Part shown: piece after piece, positions 22,261 to 31,302 of the stretch
Numbering within the stretch: the stretch's first letter is position 1
Layout: the number at the start of each line of letters is the position of its first letter
Origin: Stenotrophomonas sp. 610A2
GTDB lineage: Bacteria > Pseudomonadota > Gammaproteobacteria > Xanthomonadales > Xanthomonadaceae
Length of the DNA: 64,000 bases
NCBI RefSeq assembly: GCF_030549615.1
Contig: NZ_CP130832.1
Location: 992,001 to 1,056,000, forward strand
Direction of reading: 5' to 3'
Program-made: the position numbers and the translations under genes
Notes under the pieces: generated by a model
Databases searched by the model: none
Seen by the model: only the letters and a program-made list of their open reading frames with translations
What the model was told of the DNA's origin: nothing

Positions 22261-22296
22261 ATTATATCTCTCCATCAAGATGGATGTGCAATTGTT
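22261..22296 (-). promoter_or_regulatory. putative metF promoter with palindromic operator
   Basis: On the - strand a consensus -10 TATAAT (22261-22266) lies 33 bases before the metF ATG. Just upstream is a perfect palindrome, TCCATCAAGATGGA (22271-22284), within the expected spacer. TTGCAC further upstream is a possible -35 with a long 19-base spacer. The position of the palindrome suggests a repressor or activator site; the regulator is unknown. Confidence 0.5.
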
Positions 22297-22324
22297 TCAG
22301 CCGAGACTTGGGGAAGCGGGCAGC

Positions 22325-22566
22325 TTGTGCCCCCTCCCTTTGCCGTAGGCAAGGGGAGGGCTGGGGAGGGGTGCTTTTGCTGTTGCTGTTGCTCCTGGCT
22401 CTTGACCTCCAGCACTTCGCTCGAACCCAGAATCAGAAGCAGCAAGCCAGGGCTGCTTGAAGCTGGAGCCACCCGCGCAGAGCACCCCTCCCCAACCCTC
22501 CCCTGCGCCTTTGGCGCAAGGGAGGGGGCGGATCGCTGCGTCGCGCAGAGGAGGGGGGGCGCTGTA
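22325..22566. repeat. large inverted pair of CCCTCCC...GGGGAGGG palindromes
   Basis: In the 530-base gap between metF and the permease, a CCCTCCCTTTGCCGTAGGCAAGGGGAGGGCTGG-type palindrome (about 22331-22375) is mirrored by its reverse complement (about 22480-22530). The whole can fold into one long hairpin with a loop of about 105 bases. A further copy-like G-rich hairpin ends near 22563. The rest of the gap, to 22758, holds no credible gene. Confidence 0.75.
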
Positions 22567-22758
22567 GCGTAAAGAAGGGTCGGATCGTGGAAGGTCGGGC
22601 TTTGCCGCTTTGGGCATGTCATCGAACTACAGCAATCCGTTGGCTGTGCCATTTCTGGCAGCAACACCTCGCCACCGCAAACGACGCTCGGCTTAACGTC
22701 TGGTTTGCGATGATCGGTCGCCAACGCCGCCCCGGCGTCGCCCCAATCGGAAACCACC

Positions 22759-24372
22759 ATGACCGCATCCAGCGCCATCCGCCGCGACGTCGGCCCCATA
22801 GCCCTGATGCTTACCGGCCTGGGTTCCATCATCGGCTCAGGCTGGCTGTTCGGTGCCTGGCGCGCCGCTGGCCTGGCGGGGCCCGGCGCGATCTGGGCCT
22901 GGGTGCTGGGCGCGGCCATCATCCTCACCATCGCACTTACCTATGCCGAGCTCGGCGCGATGTTCCCCGAATCTGGTGGCATGGTCCGCTACAGCCATTA
23001 CTCGCACGGTTCGCTGGTCGGCTTCATCGCCGCCTGGGCCAACTGGATCGCCATCGTCTCGGTGATCCCGGTCGAGGCGGAAGCGTCTGTGCAGTACATG
23101 GCATCGTGGCCATGGCAGTGGGCGCAGGACATGTACGTGCAGCAGCCGGGCGGAATGGGCGAACTCAGTCATGCCGGCCTGCTGATCGCAGCGGTGCTGG
23201 TGGTCGTCTACTTCCTGATCAACTTCTGGAGCGTGAAGCTGTTCGCGCACTCCAACAGTGCCATCACCATCTTCAAGCTGGTCGTGCCGGCGCTTACCGG
23301 CGTGGCCTTGATCGCCAGTGGTTTCCATGGCGAGAATTTCTCGGTCGGTTTGAAAGGGCCGGGCACGCCGATCCTGGATTTCTCCGCGATCCTTACTGCC
23401 ATTGCTACCGCCGGCATTGTTTTCAGCTTCAACGGTTTCCAGAGCCCGGTGAATCTTGCGGGTGAAGCGCGCAATCCCGGCCGCAGCATTCCCTTCGCTG
23501 TGGTCGGTTCCATCGTGCTCGCAGCGGTGATCTACGTGTTGCTGCAGGTTGCCTACATCGGCGCGGTGCCGAGCCAGATGCTGGCCGAGCACGGTTGGCA
23601 TGGCATCGATTTCCGTTCGCCCTTTGCCCAGTTGGCCTTGATCCTCAACCTGCATTGGCTGGCGATGCTGTTGTACGTGGATGCCTTCGTCAGCCCCAGC
23701 GGCACCGGCATGACCTATACCGCAACCACCGCGCGCATGATCTACGGCATGCAGCAGAACGGCACCGCGCCCAAGGTACTGGGCAACATCCATCCGCGCT
23801 GGGGCGTGCCGCGGCCGGCGATGTGGTTGAACCTGGCGGTGTCCTTCCTGTTCCTGTTCTTCTTCCGTGGCTGGGGCACGCTGGCGGCGGTGATTTCGGT
23901 GGCTACCGTCATCTCCTATATGACGGGGCCGATCAGCGTGATGTCGCTGCGCCGCACTGCGCCGAACCTGCATCGCCCATTGCGGGTAGTAGCGCTGCCG
24001 ATACTGGCAGGTGTGGCCTTCGTGATGGCCACCGAGCTGCTGTATTGGGCGCGCTGGCCGCTGACCGGCGAAATCATCCTGCTGATGGTTGTCGCCTTGC
24101 CGGTGTACATCTACTACCAGCGCAAGATTGGTTGGCATGATTTCTCGCGCCAGCTGAAAGGTGCGATGTGGTTGATCTGCTATCTGCCACTGTTGGCATT
24201 GGTGTCGTGGGCGGGCAGTACTGCCTTCGGCGGCGCTGGCTACCTGAGCTATGGCTGGGATCTGCTGCTGGTGGCTGCAATTGGTGTCGTGTTCTATCTA
24301 TGGGGCGTGAACTCCGGTTGGCGCACGCCATCGATGGATGTGGCCGAACACGAGGCACAGGCGCAGGCCTGA
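22759..24372 (+). CDS. APC-family amino acid permease
   Basis: This is an integral membrane transporter of the amino acid-polyamine-organocation superfamily. The 537-residue product has about twelve membrane helices. The first helix carries the family's unwound substrate-binding motif, G-S-I-I-G-S-G-W-L-F, and helix 6 carries F-S-F-N-G-F-Q with the following E-A-R-N-P-G-R-S-I-P loop. The substrate cannot be deduced from these motifs. It stands alone, with repeats upstream, and is separated from the next gene by about 100 bases. Confidence 0.9.
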   Translation: MTASSAIRRDVGPIALMLTGLGSIIGSGWLFGAWRAAGLAGPGAIWAWVLGAAIILTIALTYAELGAMFPESGGMVRYSHYSHGSLVGFIAAWANWIAIVSVIPVEAEASVQYMASWPWQWAQDMYVQQPGGMGELSHAGLLIAAVLVVVYFLINFWSVKLFAHSNSAITIFKLVVPALTGVALIASGFHGENFSVGLKGPGTPILDFSAILTAIATAGIVFSFNGFQSPVNLAGEARNPGRSIPFAVVGSIVLAAVIYVLLQVAYIGAVPSQMLAEHGWHGIDFRSPFAQLALILNLHWLAMLLYVDAFVSPSGTGMTYTATTARMIYGMQQNGTAPKVLGNIHPRWGVPRPAMWLNLAVSFLFLFFFRGWGTLAAVISVATVISYMTGPISVMSLRRTAPNLHRPLRVVALPILAGVAFVMATELLYWARWPLTGEIILLMVVALPVYIYYQRKIGWHDFSRQLKGAMWLICYLPLLALVSWAGSTAFGGAGYLSYGWDLLLVAAIGVVFYLWGVNSGWRTPSMDVAEHEAQAQA

Positions 24373-24474
24373 GCCGGATGACGGATACCCACTGCTGGCA
24401 GTGGGCATGAATGCCGCGGTTCCGGTCTTCGCACCGATCGCCGACAATGTCGCCATCCTTTGTTGGAAGCGATG

Positions 24475-25029
24475 ATGTCCATCTACTTGACGCCGTTTGC
24501 ACGTACCCGCCTGTTCCCGCGCACGCCGCGCGCCAATACCATCCAGGACTGCAGCGCCGAGGAATTCGAGCAGTACTTGAACGCGCATGCCGCTGACAAG
24601 GTGCTCGATGGCTATGCACCGTTCTGCAAGTTGCATGTCTACAAAAACTGGACCAGCACCCGCTGCCTGACGGTGCCGGTCACCGAGCAGAACCGGCACT
24701 TGCTGCGTTCGGGTTACGAGGCGCGCAGCCGCGAGGAGCTGCCGGTACTGGTGCGCTGGTTTGAAGGCGTTGAGCCGGCCGTGGCCGAGTACCTGGTGGT
24801 CATCCTCTACAGTCGCGAACAGCTGCAGAAAGAGGGTTCACCCATCGATGCCGATTGGGGCGTGGTGGGCTGCCTGTACACCGCCACTGCCGAAGAAATT
24901 CCGATGGCGCCCATTACCATGATGCGCAATGCCTTGGGTGTTGAAGAAGGCGGCTCGGGCGTGCCGATTGACCGTGCGGCTTATGCGCGTGCCGTGGAGT
25001 TCTGGGGTGCCAATGCAAACTGGCGCTGA
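24475..25029 (+). CDS. DUF3228 family protein
   Basis: This is a cytoplasmic protein of 184 residues that I recognise as DUF3228, a family of unknown function. It has no signal peptide or membrane helix. The sequence is evenly spread with several tryptophans and a conserved-looking A-P-I-T-M-M-R-N-A-L segment. Two ATG codons lie side by side (24472 and 24475) and a TTG at 24460 is also in frame; I use 24475. Its last 17 bases overlap the next gene, suggesting co-translation with the DUF2809 protein. Confidence 0.8.
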   Translation: MSIYLTPFARTRLFPRTPRANTIQDCSAEEFEQYLNAHAADKVLDGYAPFCKLHVYKNWTSTRCLTVPVTEQNRHLLRSGYEARSREELPVLVRWFEGVEPAVAEYLVVILYSREQLQKEGSPIDADWGVVGCLYTATAEEIPMAPITMMRNALGVEEGGSGVPIDRAAYARAVEFWGANANWR

Positions 25030-25450
25030 TGCTGTGCCGCTCGCCGCGAAGCGAGGCGGTCTGTTCGCAATCAGTGGCTGGCATGTGCTGCTGGCGCTTC
25101 TGGTGTTCGTCGTTGAGGTGATCATCGCTACACGCCTGCCGCATGTGTCGTGGATACGTGCCTACCTTGGTGATGTGCTGGTGGTGATCCTGCTTTACGC
25201 AATGATCCGCAGCGTACTGCGCATCAATGATCATCTGGTTCTGCTGTTTGTGTTCGTGTTCGCTTGCGGCATCGAGTTTGCACAGTATTTCCATGTCGCT
25301 GAGCGGCTTGGCTACGTGCGTGGTGATGTCATGTACACGGTGATAGGCAATACGTTCTCGTGGGGCGACATCATTTGTTACGCAGTTGGCTGTGCGGCAA
25401 CAGGGCTTATCGTGCTGCTAACGCGCATGTTTGGCCGTATTCATCGCTGA
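25013..25450 (+). CDS. DUF2809 family membrane protein
   Basis: This is a small inner-membrane protein of 145 residues with four predicted membrane helices. The pattern R-A-Y-L-G-D-V-L-V-V-I-L-L-Y in helix 2, I-E-F-A-Q-Y-F in helix 3 and T-F-S-W-G-D-I-I-C-Y before helix 4 matches DUF2809. That family resembles the VanZ-like/teicoplanin-resistance fold, but no function is established. The start overlaps the end of the DUF3228 gene by 17 bases, so the two form an operon. Confidence 0.82.
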   Translation: MQTGADAVPLAAKRGGLFAISGWHVLLALLVFVVEVIIATRLPHVSWIRAYLGDVLVVILLYAMIRSVLRINDHLVLLFVFVFACGIEFAQYFHVAERLGYVRGDVMYTVIGNTFSWGDIICYAVGCAATGLIVLLTRMFGRIHR

Positions 25451-25498
25451 AGCACGCTGTATTGCGCGTCTGCACGAGAAACGCTGTAGACGCGCCTT

Positions 25499-25629
25499 TA
25501 ACACGCCTTAACAGCTGTTCGCGTAGAATGCTCGGGCTCAGCATCATTCAGCGATTACGCACAGGCACCCTGCCTGTTGATGCTTGGACAGCCGGCACTA
25601 CGCCTTTACCGGGATGATCCCGGTTTTTT
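25499..25629 (+). promoter_or_regulatory. possible promoter, short transcript and terminator upstream of proP
   Basis: The 305-base gap before proP contains a TAGAAT -10-like box (25524-25529), with TTAACA at 25499 as a weak -35. A hairpin ACAGGC-ACCC-TGCCTGT-like stem lies at about 25561-25577. A clear intrinsic terminator, ACCGGGAT-GATCCCGGT followed by six T residues, sits at 25608-25627. This could be a small RNA of about 100 nt or a proP leader with an attenuator. The 125 bases from there to proP show nothing further. Confidence 0.5.
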
Positions 25630-25755
25630 CTGTCCCTGACCGTTCCCGTGGCCTTGCCGCGGGGCATTCCTTCGTGCGCATTACGGCCTGCGCGAACTCA
25701 TGCAAGCCAAGGCCAAGCACGCAATCAACTCAGTAACGGGAGGACTGGTCCTGTC

Positions 25756-27285
25756 ATGTCTACAGGTGAATCCACTATCCGCAATGAGCCGCTGCAAATC
25801 GAAGACATCACCGTCATCGATAAGGCAAAAGTAAAAAAAGCAGTCACCGCCGCCGCGTTGGGTAATGCGATGGAGTGGTTCGACTTTGGTGTGTATGGCT
25901 TTGTCGCCTATGCCTTGGGCAAGGTGTTTTTCCCGGAAGCGTCGCCCAGCGTGCAGACCATCGCCGCGCTTGCAACGTTCTCGGTGCCGTTCCTGGTGCG
26001 TCCGCTGGGCGGCGTGTTCTTTGGGGTCATGGGGGACAAATTCGGCCGGCAGAAAGTGCTGTCGGCAACCATCATCCTGATGGCAGTCAGTACCTTCTGC
26101 ATCGGCTTGATTCCATCGTATGAAAGCATCGGCATACTCGCACCGATCCTGTTGCTGCTGTGCAAGTTGGCGCAGGGTTTCTCCGTTGGTGGTGAGTACA
26201 CCGGTGCTGCAGTATTCGTTGCCGAGTTCGCACCTGACCGGCGCCGTGGTTTCCTCAGCAGCTGGTTGGATTTCGGCTCGATCATTGGCTTTGTCTCCGG
26301 TGCCGGCGTGGTGGTATTGCTGAGCAGCATCGTTGGCGAAGCGCAGTTCCTGGAGTGGGGCTGGCGCATTCCGTTCTTCCTCGCCGCGCCGCTGGGTTTG
26401 ATTGGCCTGTACCTGCGCCACGCAGCGGAGGAGACACCGGCCTTCACCGAGCAGCTCGAACGCATGGAGAAAGAGGACCAAGACGCCGTCGGCAGCGCGC
26501 CGCGGATCTCCTTCAAGGAGATCGTGACCAAGTATTGGCGCTCGTTGCTGGTCTGTGTGGGTATCGTGCTGGTCACCAACGTCACCTACTACATGTTGCT
26601 GACGTACATGCCAACCTACCTGTCGCATAACCTGCATTACTCCGAGGACCATGGTGTGCTGATCATCATCGTGGTGATGGTGGGCATGCTGTTCGTGCAG
26701 CCGTTTGTCGGCATGGCCAGTGACCGCATTGGCCGCCGGCCGTTCATCGCCGCAGGTAGTATTGGTTTGCTGATTGCCGCGATCCCGGCGTTCCACCTGA
26801 TCACCAGCGGCAATACCGGTTGGATCTTCGTTGGCCTGTTGTTGCTGGCGGTATTGTTGAACTGCCTGATCGGCGTGATGGCCTCAACCTTGCCGGCGAT
26901 GTTCCCGACACGTGTGCGCTACAGCGCGCTGGCCAGTGCATTCAATATCTCGGTGATCATTGCCGGTGTCACCCCGACGTTAGCCGCCTGGTTGGTTGAG
27001 ACCACCGGTGATTTGATGATGCCGGCGTACTACCTGATGGTGGTGGCGCTGATTGGCCTGGTAACTGCGTACTTCATGCACGAAACCGCCAGCAAGCCAA
27101 TGCGCGGCGATACGCCGAATGCTTCCAGCCGCCGCGAAGCGCGCGAGCTGCTGCAGGAACAGTACGACCATATCGAAGCCAGCGTTGATGGCATCGATGC
27201 TGAGATCAACGACATGCAGGACAAGCTCGCCGACCTGGAGCGGCGCAAGCAGGCCTTGATTGATCGTCATCCAGACCTGGTCTGA
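25756..27285 (+). CDS. proP: osmosensory proline/glycine betaine:proton symporter ProP
   Basis: ProP is an MFS symporter that imports proline, glycine betaine and related osmolytes under hyperosmotic stress. The 509-residue protein is a very close match to the E. coli protein as I remember it. It shares the G-N-A-M-E-W-F-D-F-G-V-Y-G-F start of helix 1, the D-K-F-G-R-Q-K loop, G-G-E-Y-T-G-A and the long cytoplasmic loop ending Y-W-R-S-L-L. The C-terminus (about 455-500) is the heptad-patterned coiled coil typical of osmosensing ProP orthologs. The chosen ATG puts D-I-T-V-I-D-K-A-K just before helix 1, as in E. coli. It is preceded by a leader with a terminator-like hairpin. Confidence 0.95.
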   Translation: MSTGESTIRNEPLQIEDITVIDKAKVKKAVTAAALGNAMEWFDFGVYGFVAYALGKVFFPEASPSVQTIAALATFSVPFLVRPLGGVFFGVMGDKFGRQKVLSATIILMAVSTFCIGLIPSYESIGILAPILLLLCKLAQGFSVGGEYTGAAVFVAEFAPDRRRGFLSSWLDFGSIIGFVSGAGVVVLLSSIVGEAQFLEWGWRIPFFLAAPLGLIGLYLRHAAEETPAFTEQLERMEKEDQDAVGSAPRISFKEIVTKYWRSLLVCVGIVLVTNVTYYMLLTYMPTYLSHNLHYSEDHGVLIIIVVMVGMLFVQPFVGMASDRIGRRPFIAAGSIGLLIAAIPAFHLITSGNTGWIFVGLLLLAVLLNCLIGVMASTLPAMFPTRVRYSALASAFNISVIIAGVTPTLAAWLVETTGDLMMPAYYLMVVALIGLVTAYFMHETASKPMRGDTPNASSRREARELLQEQYDHIEASVDGIDAEINDMQDKLADLERRKQALIDRHPDLV

Positions 27286-27289
27286 CAAG

Positions 27290-27493
27290 CTCCCTCCCTT
27301 GCACCGAAGGTGCAGGGGAGGGCGTTTGACTGTGTAGAGCCGAGCCATGCTCGGCTGGGGCTCTACCAGGAAAGCCTCTGCTGAGCCATGCTCGGCTGGG
27401 GTTCTACCAGGAAAGCCTCTGCCGAGCATGGCTCGGCACTACCGCTTCGCCCCTCCCTTTCGCGCAGCGAAGGGGAGGGTTGGGGAGGAGTGT
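27290..27493. repeat. cluster of SMAG copies flanked by CCCTCCC palindromes
   Basis: This cluster lies directly downstream of proP. It comprises a CCCTCCC...GGGGAGGG palindrome (27293-27325), two SMAG-like motifs in direct orientation with near-identical spacers (27333 and 27379), an inverted SMAG copy ending at 27441, and a second CCCTCCC palindrome (27450-27493). No gene is present. Confidence 0.85.
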
Positions 27494-27537
27494 TCTTCGC
27501 AAGAAACTCAACGCGCAGGCATCTCTGGTTTGCAGTC

Positions 27538-27632
27538 GTAGCCCGGACAAGTACAGCGTGCCCGGGGGCTTTTGGCGATCTGAAAGACCACGAAATCCTT
27601 GTTCCCCGGTGCGCTGCGCTTACCCGGGCTAC
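27538..27632. repeat. inverted pair of GTAGCCCGG...CCCGGG repeats
   Basis: GTAGCCCGGACAAGTACAGCG at 27538 faces GCGCTGCGCTTACCCGGGCTAC ending at 27632. Together they form an imperfect inverted repeat with a loop of about 40 bases. It is a different family from the neighbouring SMAG copies. Confidence 0.7.
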
Positions 27633-27675
27633 GTCATTTCCGCTATCAATTCTTCGCGTTGATCAGGAACGCAGA

Positions 27676-27939
27676 TCAAACATTGCACCGAAAACGCAGC
27701 GCATTGAGCTGCGGGAAGCGCGCGATGATGGCGATGGCGTCCTTCCAGTGCGTTTCAAAGGCCTCGTCCGGCACCGGCAGAAATGCAGGGTCCACGCCGT
27801 TGAAGCGGAACTCAATTCCCCGATCAGGTAATAGCTGACGGGTGATCGCAGTCGGCGTGCGGCCGTTGCGCAGGTGCCAGACAAGTTCTTCAATCACGGT
27901 ATTCCAGGCTTCCACTTCAAGATCATCAATCCACTGCAT
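27676..27939 (-). CDS. hypothetical protein, 87 residues
   Basis: A small cytoplasmic protein of 87 residues with no domain that I recognise, several tryptophans and acidic residues, and a basic arginine-rich end. I chose the start at 27939 because AAGGA lies 8 bases upstream. A longer in-frame version starting at 28119 would add a proline-rich segment with no homology that I can see and a weak ribosome binding site. It sits between the proP repeat cluster and the first vgrG, on the opposite strand. The 450 bases between it and vgrG hold no other convincing gene. Confidence 0.5.
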   Translation of the reverse strand: MQWIDDLEVEAWNTVIEELVWHLRNGRTPTAITRQLLPDRGIEFRFNGVDPAFLPVPDEAFETHWKDAIAIIARFPQLNALRFRCNV

Positions 27940-28389
27940 GTGGCGGGTCCTTGGCTCGGTGGTAGTGCAGGGCAACGCGGGTAGGTGAAGTGCTGGGTAC
28001 GGCTGAATCCGGATAAACGGTGACCGATCATCGCTCAAATGGGCTGGCACTGCGTTATCTGCGCTGTAGCGCTGTCCAAGCTCCTGGCCTACCTGCAAAT
28101 CCATTGCATGTTCGGACATTCAAGAAGAATCTCAATTATCAATAGCTTCAAGGCCGGAAAACGCGGCTGTTGAATCAGCTTTCTGGCAGCGCAACGCAAG
28201 CAGTAACCGCTGAAACAAGACAGTTTTCGCGTATGAAAGGTGACAGTTGCTGCGCGCGGCGGCATGCGCTTTGTTCAAAGTGCAATGCCTGGGTTGTGAA
28301 AACCCATTGCGACGACTTCTGGTAAATTCCGCGAAAGGAATCCGATTGGTGTCTGCAGATTGCAGACGGTCATCACATCTGGAATAGGC

Positions 28390-31302
28390 ATGGATAAGCT
28401 GAATAACCTTCTGGCACAGGTCGCTGTGCTGGGTAATGCGCAGCGTCAGTACCAAGTGCAGTGCGCCGAACTTGGCAGCAATGTGGTCGAGCGCTGGTGG
28501 GGGCGTGATGCCTTGTCCGCACACGCATCGACCGAAGTGGACGTACTTTCCACTAATCAGCACATCGATCTGGATGCATTGCTCGCCAAGCAGGCAGCGT
28601 TGCTGATCCGCACCGCGGATGGTGGTGAACAGCGACGCAGCGGTTTGATTGCTTCGGCGCAGCGAATGGGCAGTGATGGCGGATTGGTGCGCTACCGCCT
28701 GTCACTGCACTCCTGGACTTGGTGGTTGCAGCACGCGCGGCATAGCCGGGTTTTCCAGGACAGCAATGTGCGGCAGATTGTGGACGCTGTGCTGCAGGAT
28801 TATCCGGATCTGGCCAACTGGCGCTGGGCTGAAGGCTGCGATGAGTTCATTGGCACGCGCGTGCGTAGCTATTGCGTGCAGTACCGCGAAAGTGACCTCG
28901 ATTTTCTGCAACGGCTGCTGGCCGAGGAAGGCTTGGGTTGGCGGCTGTGTCAGGAGGAGCAAGCACCGTGCGGCAACAGCATGGAGATCTTCGCCGACAG
29001 CCAGACGCTGCCCGAGGATGCGGCCAGCGCCAAGGTTGGCGTGCGCTTCCATCGCAGTGATGCCACCGAGTCGAGCGACAGCATCCAGGCACTGGGCAGA
29101 AGCCGTGCCTTGGGCAGTACCCGCATCAGCCTGCTCAGCGACGATTACCGCTCCGTGCGTGGCATCACCGCGCAATTGCCGATGGATGGCGGCGGTGAGC
29201 AATCGCAGCGCGAGAGCTACGACCCGGTCGGCGCCTACGCTTTCAGCAACGCCGCCGCGGCAGCGTGGTACGCCAGGCTGCAAGCACAGTCGCATGAAGT
29301 GCACGGCCGCACCTGGCTTGGCCAGGGCACTGTGCGTGGTTTCCAATCCGGTACCTGGTTGCAGGTACTGCAGGCCCCGTTCTCCGCAGCACCAGAGTTG
29401 TTGCTGACCGAAGTGGAACACGCCGGCATCAACAACCTGCCCACCGATGTTCGCCACGCAATGAACGACGCGCTGGGCAAAGCGCCCATCGGCACAGCGG
29501 ACGCAGCGCTATGGCAACAGGCCGAGAAAGTGGGCTATGCCAGCCGTTTCAAGGCTACCGAGCATGTAATGCCATGGCGGCCTGCGTTGGTGGATGGCAC
29601 CGGCCAGCGCTTGAACCCGCGCCCGACCGCGCCCGGCTACCAGACCGCACGTGTGGTTGCCGCGCATGGCGGCAAGGGCCAGGACGTCCACGCAGATAGC
29701 ATGGGCCGCATCCGCGTCTGCTTCCATTTCCAGAATGGAGAAGCCGACACCACCTGGCTGCGTGTCGCACAGCGTTACGCTGGCCCCGGCGTTGGCGCAC
29801 AGTTCCTACCGCGTGTAGGCCAGGAAGTGTTGGTCGGCTTCCTCGATGGCGATATCGATCGGCCCATCGTCCTGGGCGCGCTTTATAACGGCCGCGGCGA
29901 AGCCGGCATCGCACCCACACCAGCCGGCGCCAGCGCCAGTGACGACCGCAGCGCCTACGCACAGGCCCGCGATGGCGCGACCAGCGCACAAGCCAACCTG
30001 AGTGGCGGCCACGCCCCGGCGTGGCACGCAGCGGGCGCAGGCGACGAAGCACATCGCAATCCCGGCGCAGTTTGGGGCATCCGCTCACGCGAATGGGAAG
30101 GTGGCCAAGGCAGTAATCACCTGCTGTTCGACGACAGCGACCAACAACTACGCGTGCAGCTGGCCAGCAGCCAACAGACCTCGCAGCTGAGCCTCGGTCA
30201 TCTGCGTCACCAGGCCGACAACTTCCTCGGCAGCCTGCGTGGCACAGGGTTTGAACTGCGCAGCGACGCCTGGGGCGCAGTACGGGCAAGCTCCGGTGCC
30301 TGGTTCAGCGCCTATGCGCATCGCAACAGCAGCCCCGCCGGCGAAGCGGTGCAAGCAGCGGCCTTGCTCAATCAGCTGCAAAGCCTGAGCACACGCTTCA
30401 GCCAAGCCGCACGCACCCACCTGACCAGCACGTTGGTAATGAAGGACGGAGCACGCAGCAAGGACAGCTCCAGCCTCGTGCCGGATCAGGCACCGCTGGC
30501 TGCAATGCTGGCCAGCGCCAAGACCACGGTCGCAGGCGCTGATTTCGATGCTGCAAGCGGCGAAGCTGGGCAGCGCAAGGTAACAGCGGGGAATGACCGC
30601 GTCCCCCACAGCGGCGACCCGCTGCTGGGCTTTGCCGCACCGGCAGGCATCGTGCACGTCGCAGGGCAGGCATTGCACTGGTCGGTAGGAGAAGGGCTGC
30701 TGCTGGCCAGTGGCGGCGACAGCGACACAGCCGTGATGGGCAATGCGCGTCTGCATGCCGGACAAGCCATTGGCATGCTGGCGTGTGCGGTTGAGGGCGG
30801 CGCAGGCGATGGCAACGCATTGAGCGTGGTTGCCGGTACAGGTGGGCTGAATGTCCAGGCCCAGCACGACGAAGTTCGCCTGCAATCAAAGCAGGCGCTA
30901 CGCGCTGCCAGCGCACAGGGTGTGGTGGAGCTTGCTGCAGGCAAGACGATTCACATCGCTACGAGCGGTGGCGCCAGCGTGACCATCGAGGGCGGGAACA
31001 TCACGTTCAACTGCCCGGGCACGATTACTGTGCATGCGAGCAAGAAGTCGTTTGTGGGGCCTACATTTCTCTCCAGAGAAATGAACGAGTGGCCTCAATC
31101 GTCGTTCAATGAGAGTTTTTATGCGGAGTTTCAGGATGGGACTGCCGCCGCAGACTATCGTTATGAAATCTTGCGCGCGGATGGTGGGATTATACGAGGC
31201 GTGACGGATGCGCTAGGCCGTGTCCCTTTGCAGCGCGGTATCGGTCTTGAGTCGATGGAAATTAAATTACTGGGGCCAGATAGGAAGGACGGTGAAGCAT
31301 GA
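28390..31302 (+). CDS. vgrG: type VI secretion spike VgrG with C-terminal transthyretin-like module (copy 1)
   Basis: VgrG trimers form the spike tip of the T6SS and carry effectors. The 970-residue product has a gp27-like N-terminal part (to about 400), the gp5/OB-fold spike base (about 430-520), a DUF2345 beta-helix needle (about 640-870), and a C-terminal module from about 885. That module has a transthyretin-like look: Y-E-I-L-R-A-D-G-G followed by V-T-D-A-L-G-R-V. In E. coli EAEC such a module docks the Tle1 lipase onto VgrG1, and here a lipase gene follows with a four-base overlap. Up to residue 880 it is almost a copy of the second VgrG; after that both the sequence and the base composition change sharply. 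Confidence 0.93.
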   Translation: MDKLNNLLAQVAVLGNAQRQYQVQCAELGSNVVERWWGRDALSAHASTEVDVLSTNQHIDLDALLAKQAALLIRTADGGEQRRSGLIASAQRMGSDGGLVRYRLSLHSWTWWLQHARHSRVFQDSNVRQIVDAVLQDYPDLANWRWAEGCDEFIGTRVRSYCVQYRESDLDFLQRLLAEEGLGWRLCQEEQAPCGNSMEIFADSQTLPEDAASAKVGVRFHRSDATESSDSIQALGRSRALGSTRISLLSDDYRSVRGITAQLPMDGGGEQSQRESYDPVGAYAFSNAAAAAWYARLQAQSHEVHGRTWLGQGTVRGFQSGTWLQVLQAPFSAAPELLLTEVEHAGINNLPTDVRHAMNDALGKAPIGTADAALWQQAEKVGYASRFKATEHVMPWRPALVDGTGQRLNPRPTAPGYQTARVVAAHGGKGQDVHADSMGRIRVCFHFQNGEADTTWLRVAQRYAGPGVGAQFLPRVGQEVLVGFLDGDIDRPIVLGALYNGRGEAGIAPTPAGASASDDRSAYAQARDGATSAQANLSGGHAPAWHAAGAGDEAHRNPGAVWGIRSREWEGGQGSNHLLFDDSDQQLRVQLASSQQTSQLSLGHLRHQADNFLGSLRGTGFELRSDAWGAVRASSGAWFSAYAHRNSSPAGEAVQAAALLNQLQSLSTRFSQAARTHLTSTLVMKDGARSKDSSSLVPDQAPLAAMLASAKTTVAGADFDAASGEAGQRKVTAGNDRVPHSGDPLLGFAAPAGIVHVAGQALHWSVGEGLLLASGGDSDTAVMGNARLHAGQAIGMLACAVEGGAGDGNALSVVAGTGGLNVQAQHDEVRLQSKQALRAASAQGVVELAAGKTIHIATSGGASVTIEGGNITFNCPGTITVHASKKSFVGPTFLSREMNEWPQSSFNESFYAEFQDGTAAADYRYEILRADGGIIRGVTDALGRVPLQRGIGLESMEIKLLGPDRKDGEA

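Noticed and set aside
22229..22330. SAH riboswitch upstream of metF
   Set aside because: I looked for the CCGAGG...CAACGGCGCC blocks seen before ahcY and did not find them; only a promoter and palindrome are visible.
27286..27660. CRISPR array in the repeat cluster after proP
   Set aside because: The repeats are palindromic, in both orientations and with near-identical spacers; there are no cas genes.
28120..28389. regulatory gene or small RNA before the first vgrG
   Set aside because: No ORF with a plausible start and no terminator-like hairpin could be supported.
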